NCBI GenBank assembly: GCA_963971405.1
Contig: OZ020489.1
Span: 22,160,290-22,224,289 of the forward strand
Direction of reading: 5' to 3'
DNA from: Psococerastis gibbosa
Lineage: Eukaryota > Arthropoda > Insecta > Psocodea > Psocidae
DNA: 64,000 bases
The notes below the pieces were generated by a model. That model did not search any database. It saw nothing but the letters and a program-made list of their open reading frames with translations, and was not told the DNA's origin. The translations under genes were made by a program, and so were the position numbers. This document shows positions 24,518 to 35,159 of this stretch, one piece after another. Each line of letters opens with the position of its first letter. Position 1 is the first letter of the stretch.

Positions 24518-25169
24518 TGCCGCTGTCATTTTTATAAAACTCGGAAACTTCAGGACATGTCGGACATTATTTCATATTTGTTCCCATTACGATTACATGA
24601 AGATTGATGGCCTGCGTGGACGTGACATCGTTTTCGGATACATCCTTTGCGCTTATTACAGCGTACATTTTAGAAAACTCTGAACTGCAGTCCGAGACAA
24701 GGCTTTGAACTCGGCTCTCTGCCTTGTCAGGTGGAATTCGCCAGATTGAGATAAGCTACGTATTGTACTATGCCTTGATAAGCTAACTTTTATACAAAAT
24801 TGTGCTAAAAAGCGTCTAATACCCAGAGACTGGTTGAGAAAAAATTTATATTTCTGAGGGACTTTTTGGGACTATGTTTGCATCTTGTTAGGGTAAAAGT
24901 TTGTCGGTACACATCTATGGGGATTAAGCGCAAACAAATTGAATACTTTTTAAGTATGATAATTCGTTCCTTCTTCATTGTAGAACAAATTAATGCATTA
25001 GCTTTCAGTAAGAAACGAGACCAGAGGAAAAACTATAAAAATCATTTTTAGAGATGCCTCGAGTAAAAAAAAAAAATATTCACGCTTAGGGAAATTAGCT
25101 TTTAATGGGTACCGTAATATATTGTAAGATATTGTATATTAAATAATTGCCCAGAAAATAATTCAAATT

Positions 25170-25505
25170 GTCCATGGCCTGTTGGCACTGCCAAAGCGGC
25201 AAAGCCAAAGCGGCAAATCTGATTGTTGGCCTCCCGTCCACACCGAGAGTTGGCATTTAGCCGCAATATGTCCGCCGAGGTGGATATACTAGGAAGATTT
25301 ACCTGCGGGCCGCGTGGAACCAACGGTTGGCACGGCCACCTACCCGCTCTCGGTGGCTTCCTTTGATGGAGACCGACACTTTAGCGATTCTCTGCGGCAA
25401 AACGTTGGCTCAGCGGCACATGCCAATGGTCACGGCCACATTGTATAGTCTTCGCCGCGTTGGCTGTTGGCACAGCCAACGGCGGCATAGTGTGGACGCC
25501 GCTTA
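25170..25505. repeat. GC-rich TTGGC/GCCAA-rich repeat
   Basis: Short words TTGGC and GCCAA occur many times on both strands, with GTCCACACC near the left and GTGTGGAC near the right end. The composition differs strongly from the intron around it and ends abruptly at 'gacgccgctt'. It is probably an inserted element; the class is unknown. Confidence 0.45.
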
Positions 25506-25616
25506 AAAGTTAAATGGGTGAAAGTGTACACAGTACCGATTCTGTATGCATGAAAATGCTCCCTCATATTTGAAAATTACAGCACAACATCAAATTTTTC
25601 TCTTTTTATATATCAG

Positions 25617-25922
25617 GTGGGAGCAGTGGCGTGAGTAAGCGAAGTGAAGCATCCATGTTGGGAGTATCTACGACGGGAACGAATCGCTACGACCTTTTAT
25701 TCGGCGTGGTGACTTCAGAAGCGCTATTCAGGTTTGGAGCGGTTGACGTCTCAAACGGGTTCGAGGGGGAGCGCCGCGACAAGATCCTACGCACCTATAT
25801 CCGCAACGCTTACACCTATCATCTTAGTGAAATTTTTTACACGGTTGTGAACGAGTATACGGACTGGGAGAGAACGGTCATGCACCCTATCAATACTCGG
25901 GATGCTGCAATTGCTGCATTAG
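25617..25922 (+). CDS. Nlg: Neuroligin exon d
   Basis: An exon of 306 bases, phase 1 at both ends. It opens with GGSSGVSKRSEASMLGVST, an insertion not expected in the family. It then continues with NRYDLLFGVVTSEALFRF, FEGERRDKILRTYIRNAYT, VVNEYTDWE and HPINTRDA, which are near-diagnostic for arthropod neuroligins. The last base joins the next exon to give the ALGDAQFVAPLV block. Confidence 0.96.
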
Positions 25923-27446
25923 GTAACTTCACTTTTTGATGCGATTCTTTAGGCCCGGGATCTACATGGACGTTTTTTTTCTTTTCATTGCAGCAAATGT
26001 GTAGTTAATCAACCACAGAGTAAACTTCAAAGATTTCTGGGTCTGGTCCGCGATTTTTCTCGACTCGCCCAGAACACGTGTCAACGTCAAAAATCTTCTG
26101 AACTTGACTCTGTGGGTTTCCAACTACCCATTTGCTACAAGGAAAAAGAACCGGTGCGAGTTTACTCGAACATGCTTTCCAATTTATAAATTAGCAGATA
26201 TACACATGTGTAATTTCATAGGAAATAATTTCCCTGTGGTTAAATTTCAGATCCCTCGAGGGGGGGGCGGTCCACCTCAATATATTAAAAACCCCTTAAA
26301 ACTTAATGGCATATTCTGGAACGAACACACCAATACATTGTAACAGTTGTAACAATGACACATGGCACGTAATGTATTGGAGCGTGAATTTTCCATGATT
26401 TCTCAAAAAATAATTTTTTAACAGAAGCAAATATTTTTTTTGTGAATGCAACATGTCCGTTTTTGTTACCCAATTGAACACCTAAAACATACCTGAAGGT
26501 AGAAATCATTGATAGAAAGGTTCCGCAGAAAAATTATTTTTTAGTCATTTTTCATGAAAATTGAGTTATTTTTATTTTTTTCCCTCTAGAAGCAAACTAT
26601 CAAGGGGCAAGCGACCCTCCGCATTTTGTTAACATTAATAACAACTACAATATATGTGAATTTAAAAGAAATCGTTGGAGCCGTTTTTGAGAAATAATTT
26701 TTTTTGACCCTCCAAAATTGAGTTAGCCCAAAATAAAAATAAATAGTTCCGAGGTATGATTTTTGTGAACCTACATGCCGAATTTCATCAAAATCGAATG
26801 AGTAGTTTGCCCGAAAATCGACGAACAGACAGACAGACATACAGACAGAGCGACAGACAGACATTTCGTAAAAATCCCTTTTTTGGATTCCTGTAAATTC
26901 GTGTAAATCCAGTGGAATCGATAATTTCGACCATCACAAAGGTTTCCTAATAAGAGGAAAAAGTCCATTATGGAATATATCAAACCTGCAATATTCGTTT
27001 CATGAGTTTTCAATCTTTTTGGCCCATGGTGATTTTTGTGAACCTACATGCCGAATTTCATCGAAATCGACCGAGTAGTTTGCCCGGAAATCGACGAAAA
27101 GACAGACAGACAGACAGTCAGACATTTCGTAAAAACCACTTTTTTTGGTTCCTGGAACCTCGAAACGTGTAAATCCGTTGAAATCTCAGAATCCAAAATT
27201 TCGACCATCACAAAGCTTTCCTTATACTACGTATAAATTGGAAAGCAAAAAGGTTAAGCCATGCTTGGGTTAAATTAATGCCGCGAAAAGGATATCAATG
27301 CAGCATCCTTTTATAAGCCAAAAAGGGGGTGATCATATTCATACACACATATGTATATGTTATAGGAACGCAGGAATAATTAAATGATCAATTATTACAC
27401 AGATATAGGTACTGATGATTTCAATGACGTTTGATTGTTTCTTCAG
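25923..27446 (+). other. Intron (1.5 kb)
   Basis: A phase 1 intron, most of which is the repeat copy at 26145-27251. No other content was recognised. Confidence 0.85.
26145..27251 (+). repeat. ~850 bp repeat family A, copy 3 with duplicated 3' part
   Basis: It begins AAAGAACCGGTGCG then ACTCGAACATGCTTTCC and ends ATAAATTGGAAAGCAAAAA. The last ~230 bases of the family appear twice (26755-26950 and 27029-27247), separated by ~75 unrelated bases. Each has its own (GACA)n tract. The minus strand reads the recurring stretch FRANYSFDFDEIRHVGSQK. Confidence 0.8.
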
Positions 27447-27586
27447 GTGACGCCCAATTCGTTGCCCCTCTGGTCCGCACCGGGGACCTGCTGAGTGTCC
27501 GGGGATCTTCGAGCAGCGGTGGCCCTGGGACAAGGACGTGGTTTTCCGTTTTCGACTACCAGACAAAGGACGGTGACTATCCACAG
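27447..27586 (+). CDS. Nlg: Neuroligin exon e
   Basis: Entered at phase 1 and left at a codon boundary, CCA CAG before GTAAGA. It encodes DAQFVAPLVRTGDLL, a Ser/Gly-rich linker around RGSSSSGGPG, then FSVFDYQTKDGDYPQ. The last block is strongly conserved and leads directly into the RMGTAHGEELPY block of the next exon. Confidence 0.95.
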
Positions 27587-27878
27587 GTAAGACGAGACGA
27601 ATTTCATAATTTATGAAGATCAAAGTCAACTCCGTTCGACTCTTGGAATCAAGAGGACAATTATGGTTGTCTGATGGTCTGGGGAAGGGTAAATCGTGGG
27701 TAGCAGAGAAAATCGTCTCCTTAATTGGAAACTCGATACCGTACCGTCTATCGGAATTAATGGGATCATCAGTGCCTACATCGTATTTCAGAAATTTGTG
27801 CGCTGTTTTCCATGTTATTCCTCGCTGAACTCAAAATTTTTCGCAGTGAAAACTCGTGTACAGTAATTAATGGGCCTT

Positions 27879-28136
27879 GACTCGCATCTGTACTTGGTTA
27901 AGTCATGCCTGTTTCAGTGTGTCAATATGGTAAACTTGTTGAGCTTGTCCATTATCGCTTGTAGCCGGTGTAAGTTGACATCGGTAACGTATACCAGTTT
28001 GCTAATGGCAAAAAATTCATATGGAAACAATACAAATAATGTCCGAAATCCATGAGGTCGTTGGAATTGGACAAGGGACCTACATGGGTATAGACCCATA
28101 AGTAGGTCCATAAAAAGTCCTTCAAAAATTACAATT
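27879..28136 (+). repeat. Interspersed repeat family T, copy 1
   Basis: It starts near 'ctgtacttggttaag', passes 'cttgtccattatcgcttgta' and 'aacaatacaaataatg', and ends 'ggtccataaaaagtcctt'. The same ordered blocks recur at 48817, 57482 and, inverted, 63158. The class is unknown; the A-rich end suggests a retroposon. Confidence 0.7.
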
Positions 28137-28653
28137 ACAAAACTAATGGGCCTTTGATAGGCTATACATTGAGTTCGAGCAAGCTATAACGTTCCACGTT
28201 TAACTTATTACTGCGGAATACATTTTATTCCAGTAACTATGTACGGGAAAAGTTGTTCGATTTCAGAAGAAATACTTCCATTGTTTTAAACAAAGGAAGA
28301 GGGTTTTTTGGTATACTCATTTATTATAGTGTGCTGTACGACCATCCCGTGGCTGGAGACCGTTATCAATATGGCTGCTAGTGTAGCCTGCACAAGATAA
28401 TTACGCAATTTGGCGGGGGAAACCAGTGATAACAATAGCCTGCACAAGCTAAGTACAGAGTTTTTGACCGGGTCCAGGTATCCGTTCTGCTATGCTGCAA
28501 TGCTTAAGACTTCGATATTTTTTGCGTTGGTACTTATCTCTGATAGTTGGCTTATGGTTAATGGGTGCCCCGTAAGGCATATTATGGCTCCCGCCGCTCC
28601 AGTTAATGTATTTCTATGAGTACGACTAATAAGCCAATGGAGGTGAATTCGGT

Positions 28654-28870
28654 ATAAGGGTATTCACAATTTTTAATTTTTATTAATTTAATTAATAAAA
28701 TGTTTAATAAAAATGTGTTTCAATTTCATTGTTACGATAATATTATGGGATGTAGCCTTTGTATTGTACGATACTGATATTATATTTCTTTCTTTCTTTC
28801 ACTCACGATGTGTGGTAACTTGGATATCACATTTAACTCGTTAACTTCAACATTGTGAGTGCCCTTACTA
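28654..28870. mobile_element. Possible MITE with AGGGTATTC ends
   Basis: The left AGGGTATTCACAAT and the right ACATTGTGAGTGCCCT are imperfect inverses. It is about 215 bases and AT-rich. The same ends flank the neighbouring 28899-29195 segment, which supports a small inverted-repeat family. Confidence 0.4.
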
Positions 28871-28898
28871 TATCACCTAACTTGGTCTATAGGTAAAT

Positions 28899-29195
28899 AA
28901 GGGTATTCGCAATGTAGAAGTTACTGAGTTATCGAGTTAAAAGTGTTAGAAATCCAAGTTACTTGGGGGTTGCAGGTTCACAAACATAAACAAATATGGA
29001 GGTGGCTGACATGCCATTCAGTTGCCGATCGCTCCGCCACTTTCACGTTTTAACTCGCTTTAACCAACCCTGCGTGCGTTTAGCTCACAAGTTGGTTAGC
29101 TTAGTTTTCCGTTTCCACGAGTGTGAATTTTACTCGACTTAACACACATAACTAGGGATATCCATTTGACACCAACATTGCGAACACCCCTACTA
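28899..29195. mobile_element. Possible MITE with AGGGTATTCGCAATGT ends
   Basis: The left AGGGTATTCGCAATGT and the right ACATTGCGAACACCCCT are inverse with few mismatches, about 300 bases apart. There is no open frame. It could belong to a PIF/Harbinger-like group, but the target site is unclear. Confidence 0.45.
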
Positions 29196-29249
29196 ACGAC
29201 ATAGAGGACTCCCACCTTTGTTGGTAAAGCTGCGGTAAATGGAATCTCC

Positions 29250-29940
29250 CAGTGGCGGCTCGTCCATAAGGGCACTGGGGCTACAGCCCTCCCATAATTT
29301 TACAGGCAAACAAAGCAATTTCCTTTTAATAATAATAATAATAATAAAATAATAATATACTATTCTGAAGAAAAATGCAACTGCTACAATTCGGCTATGC
29401 TATGTGCGTGCTCTGGGCAACTTGGGGCAATTTTCAATTTAGCCCCGGGTCGCCATGGCAACCGAGTCAGGCAAAAGTTAAGAAGATCGTTCGCACCATT
29501 GAAAAGGTGTACACAACTTTTCTCTTATGGACCTTGCAATGCAATTCATGCCATATGCATTTATACATGGGCAGCGAGGCAGCGCCCCAAAAATGACTTT
29601 AAATGTTTCGTATTAATAATATCGTTGAATATTGGTATTTTTTTAAAATCATAATTATAAGAGTTATTTTTGAGAAGAGTTTCACTATTTTGTCATGACT
29701 GATGATTATTATAAAATTTTTTAAAGAAGAATTTTTGACTAGGGAAGTCAGGTTCTGCCCAACGGCCAGGCAGGGTAATGTAAACAAATATTACAAAAAT
29801 GTAAACAGCGAGTGATAGACTTGTCTGCCACATCGAAATGCCGAAGAATCTATTTGATATTCAAGTAGTGGTAAGTTATTTGCTATTACTTTATTTTAAT
29901 TCGTTGCCCCACCATTTTGATACACCACGAGCCGCCACTG
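29250..29940. mobile_element. Non-autonomous hAT element with perfect 8-bp TSD
   Basis: It begins CAGTGGCGGCTCGT and ends ACGAGCCGCCACTG, a perfect 14-bp terminal inverted repeat. GAATCTCC is duplicated at 29242-29249 and 29941-29948. The 8-bp target duplication and CAGTG ends are hAT hallmarks. The 691-base interior includes an (AAT)n tract and no transposase. Confidence 0.9.
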
Positions 29941-30417
29941 GAATCTCCTATTGCTTTGTATGGAGGCTGCCTTTGCATTCCCTTTTGCAGTGATGGTCGG
30001 AGTCACCCATAGTAACGCATCTACTGTACCGTATGCAAAAAAAAATCATTATACCCTGAATCCCACTATACGCCAAACTGATTGACACACATACAGTAAT
30101 TCTGATAATTTTTACAATACGAACTGATCAACATCGTCCGTGTCCCTTTGCAAAATGCTGAATTTATGCGTAGTATGCTAAATGTTGTATTGTGGGATGA
30201 ATCTCGTTTTCATTCGTGGCATGTTTTCCAATTTGAAGCCTCCAAATCACCTCCATTTTTCATCTGATTTCTTTTCGACGGCAGAAGCGTTTTAGATTTC
30301 AGATCTTTGTCCCAAACAGAATAACACCATTTATTAGACCGGACACATTGACGTTTATTTACCGTCCTAGCGTGAAAATTTTACGATGAAACTAGTAGGA
30401 TAAGTTAGTGTACGTAA

Positions 30418-30607
30418 GGCGCTTATTCCACCAACGTCAATAGTGATAGTAAATGTAGTATGGACGGAAATTTGAATTTTACTCTATGCCATAGTTAAAA
30501 TTGATCAATGATCATAGAGTAAAATCACGCGTTGCAAACAATAACAAACTAATTGGCGTCATGGGATATGTTAAGTACAAACATTTTATATTTTATTGTT
30601 TATAGAA
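30418..30607. mobile_element. Foldback MITE family F, partial copy 3
   Basis: It starts GGCGCTTATTCCACCAACG with the 'caatagtgatagta' arm seen in the 13488 copy. It then switches to the 'gacggaaatttgaatttta' and TTTTACTCTATG ... CATAGAGTAAAA core seen in the other copies. The right arm is absent. It is a mosaic of two subtypes or a half-element. Confidence 0.65.
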
Positions 30608-30982
30608 CAATTTTCATCCATTACACAGATCGGTGAAGGTCGATCTTACTTCGGATCTAATAATAATTGTGTATTGACCAGAAAATTGACAACTACATTT
30701 AAGAGAAAATAAATACATTCTGACAATACATCAATGACGGCGATGAGCGTAAGCCCATATAGCCCAAAAACTTAACTTAATTTAGTCTACTGTATCCTAA
30801 TTCTAATTTTTAGTTTTTTTGATCATTTGTTCACCCTCTTGCGATATTAGAAACAATTTTAATTTTGCCATAAATTTTGCTCTACTCGAGGCTCGCTGCA
30901 ACTCGACAGGGAGCATGTTAAAGGCTCTAGGTCCCAGAAATAAGGCGGTGCAATTATAATGTGCGGTTCCATTTTGTAGATC

Positions 30983-31088
30983 CTTAACTTATCTATTATA
31001 AATTAAGTTATAATATGGTACAAGACATCAATAATAAGTCTCTACCGGTATACCATATTATAACTTAATTTATAATAGATAAGTTAAG
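30983..31088. repeat. Perfect inverted repeat, 38-bp arms, 30-bp loop
   Basis: The arm 30983-31020 (starting CTTAACTTATCTATTATAAA) is the exact inverse of 31051-31088, with a 30-base spacer ending in 'ctctaccggta'. The arms are AT-rich but not simple repeats. The feature could be a recent foldback insertion, a repair-generated palindrome or a hairpin RNA source. Confidence 0.9.
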
Positions 31089-32435
31089 TATCAACATAAT
31101 AGTCTCCTTAAAATAAAAATCCCATCATTTTTTAATGCACAAATGAAGAAAATATGACAAGTATGGTAACTCGCTGCATATATATATGTATATGTTCAAC
31201 CTACATTTTTTTGGAAATGTACAATATAGGTATATTGCCGAGTTAAATATATCTTTTCGAAAAATTAAGAAGCACAATACCACTTGTATCTGCCTAGTTA
31301 GTTTTAAATATTGTGCTTTTGTTTTAAAATTGAATTTGTTTTTAAAAAAAACAGCCTACTAAAATTACACAAAAGTGAAGTATGTAGGTACTTAAACACT
31401 AGTCTTCGTACTGACACAATTTGTATGGTCACTTATTTCAACTTATACAATACTATATTGCTCATATATAGGCTACTCATATTACAGATTTACTAAGAAA
31501 AAATTTTTTTTGCCGTCATCAATGAACTGGCTCAATAATTCGGAAATAACATTTCTTAAATCACTATTAAATGAATAAATCGGTATAACTAAGTAAAAAT
31601 TAATAAGTACTAAATTATAAGTAGGTATGTAAAAGAACTTATTGTGATGTGATCCAAAGGGCTGGTTCCCCCACGTGCACATGTATTGCATATACCTATA
31701 CATATACGTGGTGTGGAATATGTTTTTGACAATTTGTATTCTTACTGGTTTAATATATTTACCTATTTACCTATTTATTTTTATAAATTTATCTTATTCA
31801 ATACAAAGCACATTAATTTACAGGAATGAATTTTTGTTAACGTTTAGTATTCTTCGTAACCCAGGATCCCTTTTTCGGGATAAATGATTAAATGAGATTA
31901 ACGTACACTGTACAATACATACTATATGTACCTGTTGCGTGGACTTATGAACACAGATTACCAGTTGAGTTTCTTTTTGTGGGATTATTTCCTGTTAACA
32001 AGCAGTGTAAATTTTTCCGGTTACATTGGTATAATCTCAAAGCGTTATTTGATTATATTACACGCACATTTTTCGTACAACAGTATATTTACATACAGTA
32101 GAACAGTGGTACAATTTTATATTATTCAGCATAGGTTGGGAAGTACCTTTGCAGTATTTTTATATTAAACTCATTTCTCACCGATGGTTTGACATTCCAC
32201 ACTGTCTACAATAAATACCTTCTTCTGTAACAGAGAAGCTGTGAAAATTAAAATACTATGGTTACCTTTTCTTCTGCCAGAATTTAATCTACTGCCAGCA
32301 AGTATGCGAAAACGTCAAATTTTCTCCGAATTTCAGCAATTTTCCTAGTCACCATTAATCTCTCTTCATATATTGTACAACATAACATAAATACTGTACG
32401 TACAGGAGATTTAAAAATGCTTGAAATTGCTCTAA

Positions 32436-32694
32436 GGCGCTTATTCGACCGACCGGCTAGGGCTAAATAAATAAATACAAATACGGTGACGTGGTAACAG
32501 GCATTCAAGACTTAGGCGGTGTTTCCACCGACCTCGCATTGCAGAATGCAAGTGGCATTGACGGAAATGTTTGTTTTACTCTATGCCATAGTTGAAATTG
32601 ATCAATGATCATAGAGTAAAATCACAAACAAACAAACTAAAATTAAAAAAATTGCGTCATGGGATATGTTAATTACAAACATTTTAATAGATTT
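32436..32694. mobile_element. Foldback MITE family F, copy 4, cut at the copia LTR
   Basis: An outer half-arm (from GGCGCTTATTCGACC) is followed at 32515 by the inner arm GGCGGTGTTTCCACCGACC. Then come the CATAG-type core and the 'gcgtcatgggatatgtta' block. It stops exactly where the copia LTR starts (32695). The missing right half is not found beyond the other LTR. Confidence 0.75.
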
Positions 32695-32807
32695 TGTAGG
32701 AAAATATTTGGTGGGATCATAAATATACTAAATTAACTTCATTATAACGTTAATTTATTTAAAGCTTAAAAATGCCATGTCACCCGAGTGTCGTACATAA
32801 AACCACA
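32695..32807 (-). repeat. Copia 3' LTR
   Basis: 113 bases. On the + strand it starts TGTAGGAAAATATTTGG and ends CATAAAACCACA. It pairs with 35718-35829 with one indel and about two substitutions. Confidence 0.9.
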
Positions 32808-32961
32808 GACAGTACACACACAAAAGAACTGCGTCACCTCTCAGTTTTGGCGCCAATAAAACTTCCTTCTTTTATTACATCATTGTTTTCTAACATCCTC
32901 TCCTAATCAAAGAAGGTTCATTACAGCACTGCAATCTAGCATTCTAGCAGCACAAAGAATT

Positions 32962-33273
32962 TTAAAATTTATCAAACTTAATACCATTGAGTGCTTTAGT
33001 AAAAATGTCCGCAATCTGCAAATCAGTTGGACAGTATTCAATATTTAAACTTCTGTTCTTAATCATTTCAATCCACTTGGATCGTTTAACACTTCCTTCA
33101 TTTTCAATTAATTTTATGGCACTCTTTACATCAAATCTCAAGGAACAATTCAAATTGTTTCGAATAGAAAGTGCAATTAGGGCTCTTAAACCAATTACAT
33201 TAACAACAGGACTATAAGTGGAAAAATAATTTTTCCCGTACTTTTGCTCAAAACCTGGCCTTAAATCGACCAT
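32962..33273 (-). pseudogene. Copia RT start fused to RNase H end
   Basis: The frame begins with the reverse-transcriptase N-terminal block (GFEQKYGKNYFSTYSPVVN, then LRALIALSIRNN and FDVKSA). It jumps at about 33115-33125 to the RNase H C-terminal block (IENEGSVKRSKWIE, IEYCPTDLQIADIFTKALNG). All catalytic motifs of reverse transcriptase, including the YVDD region, and most of RNase H are deleted at this junction. The fusion is in frame but cannot be enzymatically active. Confidence 0.9.
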
Positions 33274-33342
33274 CTTCTTTCACTTTAAAAACCTACTTTG
33301 AAGAAATCACTTTTTTTCCCGCGTCACACTTTTCTTGATCAA

Positions 33343-33718
33343 TCACTTCCCACGTGTTATTCTTCTCCAAGCTTCGTTTTTCCTCATCAATTGCCTCCTT
33401 CCTTTGCTCTCACTTTTCATCATTGCATCTTTAAACGTGACTGGCGTCGTTTTGTCGTAGAACACGCAGTAGGCTTCATACATAGTCGTCGAAACGCTTC
33501 GGTGTTCCAATTTGTCGTCCTGACCTCGTAGTTGGATAATTAACTTCAACTTGCTGCTGTGGAGTACATTTTAATTCAATTTTTTCTTCCTCTCCTACTC
33601 CACTGCCAGTTCCTGTGTTCTGCGTCAATTCGTACTGAAGTTCGACAGAATTATCATCTTGTTTCTTCTGGACACATTCGTCAAACTTGACATCTTTGGA
33701 AATATATACTTTGGACAC
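33343..33718 (-). pseudogene. Copia integrase-RT linker, frameshifted
   Basis: Two overlapping - strand frames carry the linker: PTTRSGRQIGTPKRFDDYV, then EAYCVFYDKTTPVTFKDAM, which precedes reverse transcriptase in copia polyproteins. The two halves are in different frames, so at least one frameshift separates them. Confidence 0.75.
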
Positions 33719-34518
33719 AGCCTATATCCATTATCGCAGTAACCGACCATTCTCGCTTCAATGGCCCGATCGTTCACTTTACCAGGTTTTGGTAAGACAA
33801 GTGACCATGCTCTTGCTCCAAAGGTTATTACTTTGTCCAAACTGCTGTTTCCGTACCACTTATCAGCAGGAATGCCACCAAAAAGAGCGTTTGTTGGCGA
33901 TCGATTAAGCAGGTAGACCGCGGCCTGAACTGCCTCTCCCCAAAGTGATTTTGGCACATCTGTGTCCCCCATCATAGCTCGAGCTTTGTTCATAAGAGTT
34001 CTGTTCATGCGCTCACTTACCCCGTTCTGCTGACTGGTGTAGGGCACTGTATTTTCAATCTTCATGCCTTTCTCTTGACAGAAGGTTTTAAGCTCGTTAT
34101 TTACGAACTATTTCCCACTGTCACACCTCAAACGGAAAGCTTTTACTTGAAACTGCGCTTCTAAACGATTCACGTAGTTTTTAATGTTCTTGACAGCTTC
34201 GCCTTTACTTTTTAAAAGATAGCCAACCGTAAAATGTGAAAAATCATCTACAATCACTTGAAAGTAGCGCTCACCATTATTAGTTTGTGGCATTATTGGC
34301 CCACATAGATCTGTGTGAATCAATTCACCAACCCTCTTGGACCGAGGTAATTGAAATTTTATAAACGGCAGTCTTGTCGCCTTTGCTTTGATACAAGACT
34401 CACAGTTTTCCAAACCATGTGGTAAGTTCAGAAATTTTAACCCCTTTCGGTTAATGTGTCCCATTCTTCTGTGCCATAAATATTTTTCTGTGTCACTGAC
34501 CATAGCATTTTGAGGCAC
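33625..34518 (-). pseudogene. Copia integrase, one in-frame stop
   Basis: Integrase order is clear: the H/C zinc-binding segment (HRRMGHINRKG, ENCESCIKAK), the core starting HTDLCGP with DDFSHFTVGYLL, then TSQQNGVSERMNRTL and LWGEAVQAAVYLLNRSPT. A TAG codon at 34108-34110 breaks an otherwise continuous frame just before the core's last part. Confidence 0.9.
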
Positions 34519-34582
34519 TGAATTTGCTGAATTGAATACTGCTTTGTTACTTTTACCTTCACGAGGAAAATGAAAAGATCTA

Positions 34583-35151
34583 TTATTCTTGTTGACAATT
34601 ACTTTTTTTCTCCAGAAATGTAACTTTAAAGTTTTTCTTAGTCAAGTCAGCCATCGACAGTAAATTTGCCGTCAACTTCTCTACAATCATCGCCTCTATC
34701 GTAATTTGAGTCTTTCCATAGTACACTGGTAACATACCTTTCTTATTGGCTTCCAATACCTCGCCATTTGCTATGGTAATTCTCGCAGGTTTATCCATGT
34801 AAGCAACATCTTTCATATACTGCTCCATTGACGCCATTACAAGATGCGTTGTGCATCCATTGTCAATATACATCGTCACGTTTCCAACTGCGGCATTAGA
34901 TGCAAATGCCTGCTCATTAGCGTAAAACAGAATGTTGGGGTCCTCATATTTAGCCTGAAATCCACGATGCCCACGAGCTCTTCGGCGTCCAAACCGACCA
35001 CCGGGATTTCCTCTACCCCGACCACGACTACCTTTGTAGTTGGGACATTCAGACTGCCTGTGCTCCTGGGAGCCGCAAGTCCAGCATGAGAAGAAACTAG
35101 CCTCCACAGTCTCAACTGTTGACCTATCGTGATTCTTTTGCTCAAATTCAA
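34583..35151 (-). pseudogene. Copia zinc knuckle and protease region
   Basis: A CCHC knuckle (CWTCGSQEHRQSEC) is followed by an RG-rich stretch and the protease-like motif YIDNGCTTHLV. The usual copia protease active site is D-S-G-A/C-T/S, and here the serine is replaced by Asn. The frame ends at 34583 before the integrase zinc segment. Confidence 0.85.
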
Positions 35152-35159
35152 GTTGTCAG

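Larger units (their letters stand above)
23909..25616 (+). other. Intron (1.7 kb)
   Basis: A phase 1 intron with GTAAGT and TATATCAG borders. It holds a short element with inverted ends (24388-24517) and a GC-rich TTGGC/GCCAA-rich stretch (25170-25505). No exon was recognised. Confidence 0.85.
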
